From Bacteroidales bacterium (GTDB taxonomy: Bacteria; Bacteroidota; Bacteroidia; Bacteroidales; FEN-979), in the NCBI GenBank assembly GCA_023231005.1, contig JALNWG010000009.1, forward strand, positions 44,886-108,885: a stretch of 64,000 nt of DNA, read 5' to 3'. Below are positions 16,644-25,690 of this stretch, one piece after another. The translations under genes and the position numbers were made by a program. The first letter of the stretch is position 1; every line of letters starts with the position of its first letter. The notes beneath the pieces are model-generated. The model had not been told where the DNA came from. It worked only from the letters and a program-made list of their open reading frames with translations, and ran no database searches.

Positions 16644-18155
16644 ATGAAAATTTTACCTGTTGAAGCTATCCGGGAAGCCGATGATTTTACCATAAAAAAT
16701 GAGCCCATTGCCCATCTTGATCTCATGGAGCGTGCGGCAGGTGCTTGTTTCCATTGGTTAGAAGAACATCTTTCAAAGAAGAAAAAAGTACATTTGTTTT
16801 GCGGCACTGGGAATAATGGTGGTGATGGATTTGCGATTGCACGGATGCTTTCCCATTCGGGTTTTATGATCAATACCTATTTAGTTGGATCATCTAAGAA
16901 AATGTCACCAAGTGGTATGATCAATTATCAACAGATTGAGAAGGAGTGTTCCCAATTATCTGAATTTTCATCACTTCCCGACATTCATGAAGATGAGGTA
17001 ATTATTGATGCCCTTTTCGGGAGTGGTTTAACACGACCTATTGAGGGCTTTACAACAAAAATCATCCGTCACATCAATGAAAGCAAGGCGTTGGTTGTAT
17101 CAATTGATGTACCTTCCGGACTTTTTTGTGATACTTCATCCATTACTACTTCCAATGATCCTGTGATTATTCATGCTGATTATACCCTGACTTTTTCTCC
17201 TCCAAAACTGGCCTTCTTTTTTCCGGAGAATGATCGTTTTGTTGGCTCCTGGCATCTACTTGATATTGGTATCATGGAGGAATACATTTCGAATATATCT
17301 GTAAAAAATTTCATGATAGGAAAAGAAGTGTGCCAGCCAATCCTGAAGAAACGAAATAAATTTGCTCATAAGGGAAATTTTGGTCATGCGCTGTTGATTT
17401 GTGGTTCGACCGGAAAAATGGGAGCCTCCGTACTTTGTGCCAAAGCGTGTCTTCGCTGTGGTGCAGGGTTGGTTACTGTACATGTTCCAAAAAGCGGAAT
17501 TGACATTCTCCAGATTTCAGTACCGGAAGCGATGCTTTCCATTGATCCGGACATGGATCGGTTTACTGTTTTGGAGGATCTTTCCGGATATTCGGTCATT
17601 GCCATTGGCCCCGGGCTAGGTCGTTCTGAGCAATCGGCAAAAGCGATCAAATTATTGATCCAGAATTTCACAAAACCCTTGGTTCTTGATGCCGATGCGA
17701 TTAATATACTCAGTGAAAATAAGACCTGGCTTGGATTTTTGCAGACAGGATGTGTCTTTACGCCTCATCCAAAAGAGTTTGAACGGTTGGTTGGCAAGAG
17801 TCACAATGATTTTGAGCGCAATCAGAAACAGCGCGAATTTTCCTCAAAATATAACTGTTATATTGTTTTAAAGGGAGCTCATACTGCTATTACTACACCT
17901 GATGGCCGTTGTTTTTTCAACACCACCGGAAATCCAGGGATGGCAACAGGAGGTAGTGGAGATGTTCTAACCGGTATGATTGCCGGATTGCTGGCACAGG
18001 GTTATTCTTCATTGGAATCGTGCCTGCTGGGCGTTTATATCCATGGATTGTCCGGTGACCTGGCTTTTCAGGAACAAGGAAATGAGGCTCTGATAGCCTC
18101 TGATATTATTAATCATTTAGGAAAATCTTTTCAAACACTGTATGGAAAATTTTGA
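16644..18155 (+). CDS. nnr: bifunctional NAD(P)HX epimerase / ADP-dependent NAD(P)HX dehydratase
   Basis: This 503-residue metabolite-repair enzyme restores hydrated NADH/NADPH. The N-terminal YjeF_N epimerase domain (about 1-215) shows FCGTGNNGGDGFAIARML at 52-69. The C-terminal ribokinase-like dehydratase domain (about 225-500) shows ICGSTGKMGA, LDADAINIL, FTPHPKEFERLVG and the nucleotide motif TGNPGMATGGSGDVLTG. I start the gene at ATG 16644. A longer in-frame opening exists but runs through the preceding gene and adds no domain. It overlaps the HD gene by 14 bases. Confidence 0.95.
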   Translation: MKILPVEAIREADDFTIKNEPIAHLDLMERAAGACFHWLEEHLSKKKKVHLFCGTGNNGGDGFAIARMLSHSGFMINTYLVGSSKKMSPSGMINYQQIEKECSQLSEFSSLPDIHEDEVIIDALFGSGLTRPIEGFTTKIIRHINESKALVVSIDVPSGLFCDTSSITTSNDPVIIHADYTLTFSPPKLAFFFPENDRFVGSWHLLDIGIMEEYISNISVKNFMIGKEVCQPILKKRNKFAHKGNFGHALLICGSTGKMGASVLCAKACLRCGAGLVTVHVPKSGIDILQISVPEAMLSIDPDMDRFTVLEDLSGYSVIAIGPGLGRSEQSAKAIKLLIQNFTKPLVLDADAINILSENKTWLGFLQTGCVFTPHPKEFERLVGKSHNDFERNQKQREFSSKYNCYIVLKGAHTAITTPDGRCFFNTTGNPGMATGGSGDVLTGMIAGLLAQGYSSLESCLLGVYIHGLSGDLAFQEQGNEALIASDIINHLGKSFQTLYGKF

Positions 18156-18726
18156 AAAAGACCTGTTGGTCAACATGGTGGTAGCCCCTTATTTTCAAAA
18201 AGCAACCGCCTTAAGAGGAATAAGACGGTATGTTGGCGGGAATCAGTTTCGCCACGCATTGATGACGTTTGCCATTCTAATAGATTACCATTATACGAAT
18301 CCAATTTTATTAAAAGCATCGGTGATCCACGACCTTATCGAAGACGTTAAAGGCACATCCTATGATGAAATAAAATCTATTGATGCTGATGGTGTAAAGG
18401 TTTTAGAATTGGTTCTTGAAGTAACCAGAAAAGAAACTGAGACCAAGGAGGATTATTTGAAACGGATTAATACATCGGGATCTCAACTGGCAAAAATCTT
18501 AAAATGTGCTGACCGGATCAGTAATTTAACCGATCTCCATCCGGATATTTTCGACAAGGAGTTTATCAAGAATTATATTGCAGAAACAAAAAAATGGATT
18601 ATTCCATTAGCAAAGCAAGTTAACCAAGACATGCTTTTTGAACTTCAGGATTTGATTAAACGGAGGGAAACAAACTTGAAATTTTCTTCTTCAATCTGGC
18701 CTTTAAGGAGAAAATCCGACGGTTAA
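18142..18726 (+). CDS. HD-domain phosphohydrolase, RelA/SpoT hydrolase-like
   Basis: This small 194-residue protein consists almost only of an HD metal-dependent hydrolase domain. The ligands match the (p)ppGpp-hydrolase branch: H38 (RHALM), H63-D64 with E67-D68 (IHDLIEDV), and D124 (KCADRISNL). There is no synthetase, TGS or ACT domain. This resembles stand-alone small alarmone hydrolases (MESH1/SAH type), but other nucleotide substrates such as NADPH are possible. It overlaps the NAD(P)HX repair gene by 14 bases, giving strong translational coupling. Its TAA interlocks with the TAA of parE on the other strand (TTAA at 18723-18726). Confidence 0.85.
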   Translation: MENFEKDLLVNMVVAPYFQKATALRGIRRYVGGNQFRHALMTFAILIDYHYTNPILLKASVIHDLIEDVKGTSYDEIKSIDADGVKVLELVLEVTRKETETKEDYLKRINTSGSQLAKILKCADRISNLTDLHPDIFDKEFIKNYIAETKKWIIPLAKQVNQDMLFELQDLIKRRETNLKFSSSIWPLRRKSDG

Positions 18727-20588
18727 GCTACCGGAGTATCTTCAAAAATATCAGCTTCTACTTTCAGATTGTCGATGATAAAATTTTGTCTCTCCGGCGT
18801 ATTCTTTCCCATATAGAAAGTTAAAACATCCAGCACGGCAGAATCTTTTCGTAAAATCACCGGATCAAGGCGGATATCCTTTGAAATAAAATTTTGGAAT
18901 TCATCCGGTGAAATTTCCCCCAAACCCTTGAACCTGGTAATTTCTGGATTGGCTCCCAGTTTTTCCATAGCAGATTTTTTTTCTTCCTGAGAATAGCAAT
19001 AGATTGTTTTTTGCTTATTTCTAACGCGGAAAAGAGGCGTTTGAAGAATAAAGAGATGTCCGCTTCTTACAAGGTCAGGATAAAACTGAAGGAAAAAAGT
19101 AAGGAGGAGCAACCGGATGTGCATTCCATCTACGTCGGCATCGGTTGCCATCACAACATAATTATACCGCAGATTTTCCAATCCATCTTCCACATTTAAA
19201 GCTGACTGTAGAAGATTGAATTCTTCATTTTCATAAACCACGCGTTTGCTCAAACCAAAACAGTTCAGAGGTTTTCCCTTTAAGCTAAAAACGGCCTGGG
19301 TATTCACGTCTCTCGCTTTCGTGATGGAACCACTGGCAGAATCGCCTTCTGTTATAAAAATCGTTGATTCATATTTCCGATCTTCATGATTGTTATAATG
19401 GATCCGGCAATCCCGTAGTTTTTTATTATGAAGACTTACCTTTTTAACGCTTTCTTTTGCAATTTTCTTGATACTGGCCCATTCTTTCCGTTCTTTTTCA
19501 CTTTGCATGATCTTTCTGAGCAAAGATTCGGCAGTATCCGCATTCATGTGAAGATAATTGTCAAGTTGCTTTTTGACAATATCAATAATATAGTTTCGAA
19601 TGGTCATGCCATCCGGTTCGATATGGATGGAGCCCAGTTTGGTTTTTGTCTGGGATTCAAAAACAGGATCCTGAACTTTGATACTCAATGCTGCCACCAG
19701 GGAGGCTCTAATATCATTGGTATCAAAATCTTTTTTATAAAATTCACGAATTGTTTTTACAAGGGCTTCCCGGAAAGCAGCCTGATGGGTTCCCCCTTGT
19801 GTGGTATGTTGTCCATTCACGAAGGAGTAATATTCTTCTCCGTACATTTCGCAATGGGTCAGCGCACATTCAAAATCGCCATCCCTGAGGTGAATAATTG
19901 GATAGAGTACCGGAGTGTCGATATAACTATTCAAAAGATCAAGCAATCCGTTTTGTGCATAAAAACGTTCTCCATTAAAAATGATGGTAAGTCCGTTGTT
20001 CAGGAACACATAGTTCCAGAGCATTTTATGAACATATTCAGGGATATAATGGTATTTTCCGAAGATTTCTTCATCGGGAACAAAGGTAATTATCGTACCA
20101 GTTCTGAGATCACAACCTTTATCTGGTTCGTCGCTAAAATCATTTCCCTGATGGAATTCAACAATTCGGGTACGACCTTCCCGGATCGACTGGACTTTAA
20201 AAATTGAAGATAAGGCATTTACTGCTTTAGAACCCACACCGTTTAATCCTACGGCCTTCTTGAAAACCTTAGAGTCGTATTTCGCTCCGGTATTGATTCT
20301 TGAAACACATTCCACTAATTTTCCCAATGGGATACCCCGGCCATAATCACGCACACATACTTGCTGTTCTTTAATGGTAACCTCGATGGTTTTCCCAAAG
20401 CCCATTACAAATTCATCGATAGAATTGTCTAAAATTTCCTTGATCATCACATAAATACCGTCATCGGGGGAAGAGCCATCGCCCAACTTGCCAATGTACA
20501 TTCCCGGACGTAACCGGATATGTTCCCGCCATTCGAGTGAACGGATACTATCTTCGTCATATCTTTCTTTTGTCTCCATCTCATCCAT
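18723..20588 (-). CDS. parE: DNA topoisomerase IV subunit B
   Basis: This 621-residue type IIA topoisomerase ATPase subunit shows the GHKL ATPase motifs EILDNSIDEF, DYGRGIPLG and GLNGVGSKAVNALS, the transducer domain, and the TOPRIM motifs EGDSASGSITKARD and MATDADVDGMHIR. I call it ParE rather than GyrB from the TOPRIM sequence (SGSITKARDVNTQAVFSLKGKPLN) and the length without the GyrB insert. With ParC it decatenates daughter chromosomes. parC is not adjacent in this window. The start could be the second Met (METKER), 3 codons later. A -7 element lies at 20603-20610. Confidence 0.94.
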   Translation of the reverse strand: MDEMETKERYDEDSIRSLEWREHIRLRPGMYIGKLGDGSSPDDGIYVMIKEILDNSIDEFVMGFGKTIEVTIKEQQVCVRDYGRGIPLGKLVECVSRINTGAKYDSKVFKKAVGLNGVGSKAVNALSSIFKVQSIREGRTRIVEFHQGNDFSDEPDKGCDLRTGTIITFVPDEEIFGKYHYIPEYVHKMLWNYVFLNNGLTIIFNGERFYAQNGLLDLLNSYIDTPVLYPIIHLRDGDFECALTHCEMYGEEYYSFVNGQHTTQGGTHQAAFREALVKTIREFYKKDFDTNDIRASLVAALSIKVQDPVFESQTKTKLGSIHIEPDGMTIRNYIIDIVKKQLDNYLHMNADTAESLLRKIMQSEKERKEWASIKKIAKESVKKVSLHNKKLRDCRIHYNNHEDRKYESTIFITEGDSASGSITKARDVNTQAVFSLKGKPLNCFGLSKRVVYENEEFNLLQSALNVEDGLENLRYNYVVMATDADVDGMHIRLLLLTFFLQFYPDLVRSGHLFILQTPLFRVRNKQKTIYCYSQEEKKSAMEKLGANPEITRFKGLGEISPDEFQNFISKDIRLDPVILRKDSAVLDVLTFYMGKNTPERQNFIIDNLKVEADIFEDTPVA

Positions 20589-20602
20589 CGCTAATTTCGC
20601 AG

Positions 20603-20610
20603 CAAAGATA
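20603..20610 (-). promoter_or_regulatory. -7 promoter element for parE
   Basis: The minus strand reads TATCTTTG, a full TAnnTTTG match, 14 bases before the parE start. It is divergent from the scpB element at 20689-20696. Confidence 0.55.
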
Positions 20611-20688
20611 CAGGAAAGCCGCTGTGAGAAATCTTATAAATCAATTAAGTTTTTAAAGAAGTTATGCACAGCCAATGTATAATTCACC

Positions 20689-20696
20689 TATTTTTG
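20689..20696 (+). promoter_or_regulatory. -7 promoter element for the methylmalonyl-CoA decarboxylase gene
   Basis: TATTTTTG matches TAnnTTTG, 21 bases before ATG 20718. Its position inside the longer possible reading frame (from 20664) is the main reason for preferring the shorter start. Confidence 0.55.
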
Positions 20697-20717
20697 CCGG
20701 TTCAAAAAAAATCATTT

Positions 20718-21497
20718 ATGAGCTTGGTAATTAAAGAAATGAAAGATATGATCGGGTGGATTACCCTGAATCATGATGCAAAACGCAATGCTCTCAGTGT
20801 AGAATTGTTAGCTGATTTGCTACATGCGCTAAAATCGCTTAAAGCTGAAAAAGCGAGGGTTATCATTATTCGTGCCAATAAAGGAGCAAAAGTTTGGTCC
20901 TCCGGATTTTATATTGATGAATTACCACGCGATGGCAGCGATCCACTCGCTTACGACAATCCATTACAGAAGGTGATCAGGGCAATTCAAGACAATCCCG
21001 TTCCGGTAATTTGTATGGCTGAAGGATCCATTTGGGGCGGCGCTTGCAATATCGCTTTCATCTGTGATATCCTGATAGGGACAGATAAAACCTGTTTGGC
21101 AATTACCCCTGCAAAAATCGGGGTTCCCTATAATACTTCCGGGATTCTCCAATTTCTCGACATTATTGGATCTCATATTGTAAAAGAGATGTTCTTCACG
21201 GCCGAACCAATTTCGGCGGATAAAGCGTATCAATTAGGTATCATCAACCACGTAGTTCCCGCAGAAAAATTAGAGGATTTTACCACAACGATAGCAAATA
21301 AAATCATTGCCAACTCTCCCCTGAGCATTCAAGTTATCAAGGAACAGCTTAATATTCTATGCAATGCCCTGCCCATGACACCCCAAACTTTTGAGCACAT
21401 TGATATGCTTCGAGGCATTGCTGGCAAAAGTGATGATTATCTTGAAGGTATCAACGCTTTTTATGAAAAACGAACGCCGGTATTTCATGGGAAGTGA
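20718..21497 (+). CDS. scpB: methylmalonyl-CoA decarboxylase (crotonase superfamily)
   Basis: This 259-residue crotonase-fold enzyme is close in length and sequence to E. coli ScpB/YgfG (261 residues). Distinctive shared stretches are LNALS-like RNALSVELL, KVWSSGFYIDELP, the oxyanion-hole region AEGSIWGGACN, IGVPYNTSGI, GIINHVVPAE and the C-terminal EGINAFYEKRTPVF. The family decarboxylates methylmalonyl-CoA to propionyl-CoA. No mutase or CoA-transferase gene is adjacent, so the pathway context is not visible here. Start chosen at 20718, after the -7 element. The gene converges on the flippase with a 3-base gap. Confidence 0.86.
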   Translation: MSLVIKEMKDMIGWITLNHDAKRNALSVELLADLLHALKSLKAEKARVIIIRANKGAKVWSSGFYIDELPRDGSDPLAYDNPLQKVIRAIQDNPVPVICMAEGSIWGGACNIAFICDILIGTDKTCLAITPAKIGVPYNTSGILQFLDIIGSHIVKEMFFTAEPISADKAYQLGIINHVVPAEKLEDFTTTIANKIIANSPLSIQVIKEQLNILCNALPMTPQTFEHIDMLRGIAGKSDDYLEGINAFYEKRTPVFHGK

Positions 21498-21500
21498 TGC

Positions 21501-22805
21501 TTAATCTTGTGACGGAGGTGTTTTTATCGATAATTTTTTTAATTCAGTAAACAGCAGTTTGATTTCACTCCGACTTAACAGAAAATCCCGGGAAGTGAGT
21601 TTGGTCATTCTGGTGAAAACGACAAACTGGTAGAGCGTTGCACAAGTGTATGAACAAGTTGCAGCCACTCCAGCCCCAATAAGTCCCCATCGTGGGATCA
21701 GGTATAGCCCCATTCCAATTGTAAATACAAGACCGATGGCTGAACTGATTGTATTATGATAAGGCTTGTTTATTGCAGAGAAAAAAGTACTAAGCATCAT
21801 CGAAACGCTCAGTGTTACAATTCCAATAGATAGGGAGGCAACCACCATCCTAAGATCTCTGAATTGAGCCCCAAAAACAAAGATATACGCTGGAGTTGGA
21901 ATAAACAGCAGGATAAGCATTAGCAATGTTGTTACCAAGAGGGTAATTTTCGAAAAAGTCAGGGTTAGCCGGACTGAATATTGAAAGTTCATTTCATTGG
22001 AAAGGCGCGAAAATTGGACCATGGTAATACTCCGGCTAATCAACCAGACCCCTTCTGCCAGGGTCAACCCGATGGATAACACTCCAACTGCAGCGCGACC
22101 TGAAAAATTGTCAACAAATTTCAGGCTTAACCGGTAGTTAAGTTGCTGGAATATGTTGGCAAATTGAACATAGGTACCGTACCTAAATATTTCACCCAGT
22201 AGCTTTTTCATACCCGTCATCGCAACCGGCTTCAAATCGGGAAGTAAAGCAAATAAACTCAGCAAAAAAGCCAGGGAAAAAGATCCCAGAATTGCCCAGT
22301 AATAAGCCATCACGGTCCGGATCCTGAAAACAAATAAAAACATCAGCAAGACAAGGAAAAGGGTGATTACTTGAAGGAGATTGATAATGTTATATGTTTT
22401 CACTTTTTCTTTCCCCAGGAGTAACATATAATTAACCGATGCCAAGGACATGATCAATGCAAGAAAGAGAATGGGATATAGAGATCCATCCGGGATGAAA
22501 TTCAGATTTTGGGATATATGCCGTAGAAGATGTAAAAAAAAGGTACTGATGAAAGTAACTCCGATGGTCCATGCATAAGCCGGGACAAATAATTTGTAAA
22601 TGGGGGTACGGGGTGTGAGGTAGATGAGTGCTCCTCCTCCCACAAAATTATTGAACAGTTGAATTATAGTAACAGCCAGGATGATCAGGTAGATTGTGCC
22701 AACATTTTCGGCACCCAGGTATTGGGTATTCAGGATGGCTGCCAAAAATGCCAGGGCAGCATTTATTATCCGGGTTCCAAGGGTTCCGAGAATTTTTTTA
22801 AACAT
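21501..22805 (-). CDS. polysaccharide flippase (Wzx/MATE-like)
   Basis: This 434-residue integral membrane protein has about 12 hydrophobic segments and the N-terminal layout of the polysaccharide-biosynthesis/oligosaccharide-flippase family (GTLGTRIINAALAFLAAILN, QYLGAENVGTIYLI). It is expected to move lipid-linked glycans across the inner membrane. It overlaps the formyltransferase-like gene by 8 bases and is last in the minus-strand run pnuC - NR kinase - GT4 - formyltransferase - flippase. The glycan cannot be identified, and no polymerase or ligase gene is seen nearby. Confidence 0.87.
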   Translation of the reverse strand: MFKKILGTLGTRIINAALAFLAAILNTQYLGAENVGTIYLIILAVTIIQLFNNFVGGGALIYLTPRTPIYKLFVPAYAWTIGVTFISTFFLHLLRHISQNLNFIPDGSLYPILFLALIMSLASVNYMLLLGKEKVKTYNIINLLQVITLFLVLLMFLFVFRIRTVMAYYWAILGSFSLAFLLSLFALLPDLKPVAMTGMKKLLGEIFRYGTYVQFANIFQQLNYRLSLKFVDNFSGRAAVGVLSIGLTLAEGVWLISRSITMVQFSRLSNEMNFQYSVRLTLTFSKITLLVTTLLMLILLFIPTPAYIFVFGAQFRDLRMVVASLSIGIVTLSVSMMLSTFFSAINKPYHNTISSAIGLVFTIGMGLYLIPRWGLIGAGVAATCSYTCATLYQFVVFTRMTKLTSRDFLLSRSEIKLLFTELKKLSIKTPPSQD

Positions 22806-24471
22806 CGGGACGATTTCTTTTCTTCAGCTTTTCCTTCATCTGACTCAAAAAGAAATACCTGTTTATACGGTATTTTTTTCCGTCGATCAACGTATAAGGA
22901 CCAACCTGCGACAGCGTATGTAATCCTTTGGGAAAGGGACTATTTTTTATGGGTTCAAGAATTTTAACGGGATGTTCTTCAAAATGTTCAGTAGTCAAGC
23001 GGGTAACTTTGTTAACAACTACCCTCCCTCCATAAGTAATTGAACAATCTTGTGCTGGCCGGTATAGTTGATCCTCATATAAAAAAGGAGTACCTCCAGG
23101 TCGAGCAGAGCGAACATCAGTTTTTACAGGGTTACGGGCATGGGGTTGAAAGTGACCATTTATGGAATCGGCATAGTAAATAAACAAAAGTGCATTTGAA
23201 TATTTTTTTTCTGTAAAGAACAGCCACCATCGTTGTTCGTAAAAAAACAATGCAGGATCAATCGCATCAACTCCGGTTAGCAGAATCCGATCTTCGATGA
23301 AAGCCTCTTCAGAAAAATTTCTTCGGTACAATTTTATATTTTTCGTCCGGTATGATTCCGGAATACAATATAATATTTCCTGGTCTTTCACAATGAACGG
23401 ATAGGAAAGATGTTTTTCTTCTTCAATAATTGTGATCGGAACTGAAAAACTATCCCTGCTCGAATCCCAGATAATTTCTGAAATATGTGCTTGTTGTTTT
23501 GAATAGCTGTAATTCTCAACCAGGATATGAAGTTTCTTGTTTTCGAAAAAGCCAAACGGATCTGCCAGATATTTGGTTTTAGCAAACTGCCTAAGCCATG
23601 TAATTTCCTTATTTTCAATTTGTTCAACACCAAGAGCTACTTCGTGAATGGGTTTTTTAATCAAGCCAACATTCCATACTTCAGCAGCAAGGAGATCACG
23701 ATAATAAAACTTAATCCTGTTTTTCAATAATTTCAGAAAAAAGAGTATCATCTGGAAGTTGTCAGGAATCCGGTAGAGCGGAGCAGTTGTAACACTCATT
23801 TTTTCAAATTCATCGGGAAAACGAAGGATTTCCCTGGCAACCTGTGCAGGCCAGGAAGCTGTTAGATACAAAAGTTGGTCAAGATTCCCGGAATAGGAAT
23901 GAAGGATTGTCTTCATATATCCCTTTTTCAGAATAATACCAGCATCCAGTTTTTCGGTAAGACGTTGAAGAATTGCACCATTTACCGGTGCTTTTTGATA
24001 TATTTCCCAGAATCCCGGAGGCCCTCCCCGATAGTTAATTTCATCGTCGTGATGAAATGACCAGACTCCGAATTTAGCTGCATTCAGAATCTCTCCATGA
24101 AGGATATTAAAGCCAAAACGCAGGATGAAATCAAGTTTGTACGTCTCAATGGCCCTCACCTCCTCTTTATTGAAATACTCTTTATAACCCACCTTTTCTA
24201 CCGAACAGGTAAGCATATCTATTCCCTCAAGCGACTTCGAAAAATCCATTATTTTTTTTGCAGAAGGAATACATATCCATCTCTGATATATCCGAAAAAA
24301 AAGGTTCCTGCGAAAAAAATGATGAAATTTTGACGGAGGATGAGATTTTTGTTCAACACGGGCATCTTTAATGAGCAATTCCAATTTATGGCCCTCTCCA
24401 ATCAGTTCTTCCATGGCCAGAACCTGCCACTTTTGAAATTCAGTTCCATTACATAAAACACCAAAACGCAT
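22798..24471 (-). CDS. formyltransferase-like domain fused to a GINT1-N-like beta-propeller
   Basis: This 557-residue cytosolic two-domain protein has a formyl-transferase-like domain (about 1-210): Rossmann start MRFGVLCNGTEFQ, then ILRFGFNILHGEIL and FGVWSFHHDDEINYRGGPPG, corresponding to the catalytic-loop/SLLP-type region, and DAGIILKKG. The second half (about 285-520) is a five-bladed propeller-like domain with repeated DPF, YPFIV, DPALFFY and RPGGTPFLYED..RPAQDCS motifs, seen with sugar-modifying enzymes and annotated as GINT1 N-terminal-like. The context (GT4 30 bases upstream, overlapping flippase) suggests N-formylation of an amino sugar on a surface glycan. The typical Asn-His-Asp triad is only partly recognisable. 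Confidence 0.75.
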   Translation of the reverse strand: MRFGVLCNGTEFQKWQVLAMEELIGEGHKLELLIKDARVEQKSHPPSKFHHFFRRNLFFRIYQRWICIPSAKKIMDFSKSLEGIDMLTCSVEKVGYKEYFNKEEVRAIETYKLDFILRFGFNILHGEILNAAKFGVWSFHHDDEINYRGGPPGFWEIYQKAPVNGAILQRLTEKLDAGIILKKGYMKTILHSYSGNLDQLLYLTASWPAQVAREILRFPDEFEKMSVTTAPLYRIPDNFQMILFFLKLLKNRIKFYYRDLLAAEVWNVGLIKKPIHEVALGVEQIENKEITWLRQFAKTKYLADPFGFFENKKLHILVENYSYSKQQAHISEIIWDSSRDSFSVPITIIEEEKHLSYPFIVKDQEILYCIPESYRTKNIKLYRRNFSEEAFIEDRILLTGVDAIDPALFFYEQRWWLFFTEKKYSNALLFIYYADSINGHFQPHARNPVKTDVRSARPGGTPFLYEDQLYRPAQDCSITYGGRVVVNKVTRLTTEHFEEHPVKILEPIKNSPFPKGLHTLSQVGPYTLIDGKKYRINRYFFLSQMKEKLKKRNRPDV

Positions 24472-24501
24472 ATCAAATATTTTAACCCTGTTTTTGAGAT
24501 C

Positions 24502-25674
24502 TTAGATTGAAAGAAGTGATTTGTAAATAGCTACAATTTTTTCACCGATAAATTCGGGATCAAATTTACCCACAACACTGTTGCGTATCGTTTTGCTATT
24601 ATAGTTTCTGCAATTGTTGATCATGGTATTGACAGCATCCTCAAGTAACAACTCATCACCGGGAGGAACCATAATACCATTGGTTTCATTGATCACTTCA
24701 GGAGCAATTCCAACCTGTGTAGTCACCACCGGAATGCCCATGGCCAATGCCTCCACGATCACCGAACCGAATGTTTCATAATGACTCGAAAGGACCATGA
24801 AATCAGCATGTTCAAATTGATCCAACAGCTCCTGCCCGGTCTTCATTCCTGTAAAAGTAACAAATTGTCCCAGAAGTCCTAAATCTTTTGCATACGCTTG
24901 TAAATCATCAAAATCGGGTCCAGTACCGATTAACTCACAACTAAAATTCTGACGTTTTTCACTCAAAGCATGAAGGACACGTAATAATCCGGAAATGTTT
25001 TTTGATTTATCTTCAAAGCAGGAAACATGAATGAGCGTTATATATGAAGCCGGGTTCATCGGAGGATTATGTAAAACCATCTTGGTATCCACAACATTGT
25101 GTATGATCTGAAGGTTTGGATGATCAAGATGCAATGCCTGCATGGCAGTTTTTAATGGTTCTGAGACAACAATCAGAGCGTCAGATTTTTTGATTAAATA
25201 ACGCGTTAACACATGATGTAGCCCCATCTGGTAAGTCCCATTTTCGGAAAAATACCGGGACCAGTGTTCGGAAATCACATGAGGAATATTATTTTTTTTG
25301 CTCAGCCGCCAACCAATGAATGCCATTCTGGTAAGCAGATGGGAATGGATGATTTGTGGGGAGAATTGTCGGATACTTTTAAAGGCTTTTTGGTGCGCAT
25401 GGTAAAATTTGAGGAGGTTCAATGCTTTTCCAACGAAGCCAATCGCGCACACAACCGGTTTAAAATATACGCGGATCACCCTGACCTGGTTTTCTTCGCT
25501 AAACACTACTTCATATCGGTTGGGACATTCCGGATCGGGATGGACATAGATTACCGCGACATCACAGAAAGGAGTGATGGATTCCGCCTGACGCTGTATG
25601 AATAATCCAGGCATCGGATCATATTGATGTGGATACCAGCGGGGTAAAAACAAAACACGAATTTTCTGGTTCAC
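24502..25674 (-). CDS. glycosyltransferase family 4
   Basis: This 390-residue GT-B glycosyltransferase starts MNQKIRVLFLPRWYPH. It has an acceptor-domain region with IHSHLLTRMAF, then the nucleotide-sugar domain with LIHVSCFEDKSKNI, the E-x7-E motif around YETFGSVIVEALA, and GIPVVTTQVG. It is expected to add a sugar to a lipid-linked or surface glycan in the cytoplasm. Donor and acceptor are unknown. It lies 16 bases after the NR kinase stop and 30 bases before the formyltransferase-like gene, so all five genes may share the pnuC promoter. Confidence 0.88.
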   Translation of the reverse strand: MNQKIRVLFLPRWYPHQYDPMPGLFIQRQAESITPFCDVAVIYVHPDPECPNRYEVVFSEENQVRVIRVYFKPVVCAIGFVGKALNLLKFYHAHQKAFKSIRQFSPQIIHSHLLTRMAFIGWRLSKKNNIPHVISEHWSRYFSENGTYQMGLHHVLTRYLIKKSDALIVVSEPLKTAMQALHLDHPNLQIIHNVVDTKMVLHNPPMNPASYITLIHVSCFEDKSKNISGLLRVLHALSEKRQNFSCELIGTGPDFDDLQAYAKDLGLLGQFVTFTGMKTGQELLDQFEHADFMVLSSHYETFGSVIVEALAMGIPVVTTQVGIAPEVINETNGIMVPPGDELLLEDAVNTMINNCRNYNSKTIRNSVVGKFDPEFIGEKIVAIYKSLLSI

Positions 25675-25690
25675 AAGAAAGAGCTAAAGT

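Noticed and set aside
19428..20207. 259-codon open frame on the plus strand
   Set aside because: It lies wholly antisense within parE, and its translation has no recognisable motif. It is a shadow of the strongly conserved topoisomerase frame.
20664..20717. Longer N-terminus for the methylmalonyl-CoA decarboxylase
   Set aside because: The extra 18 codons span the -7 element, and the family normally starts at the MSLVI-like position.
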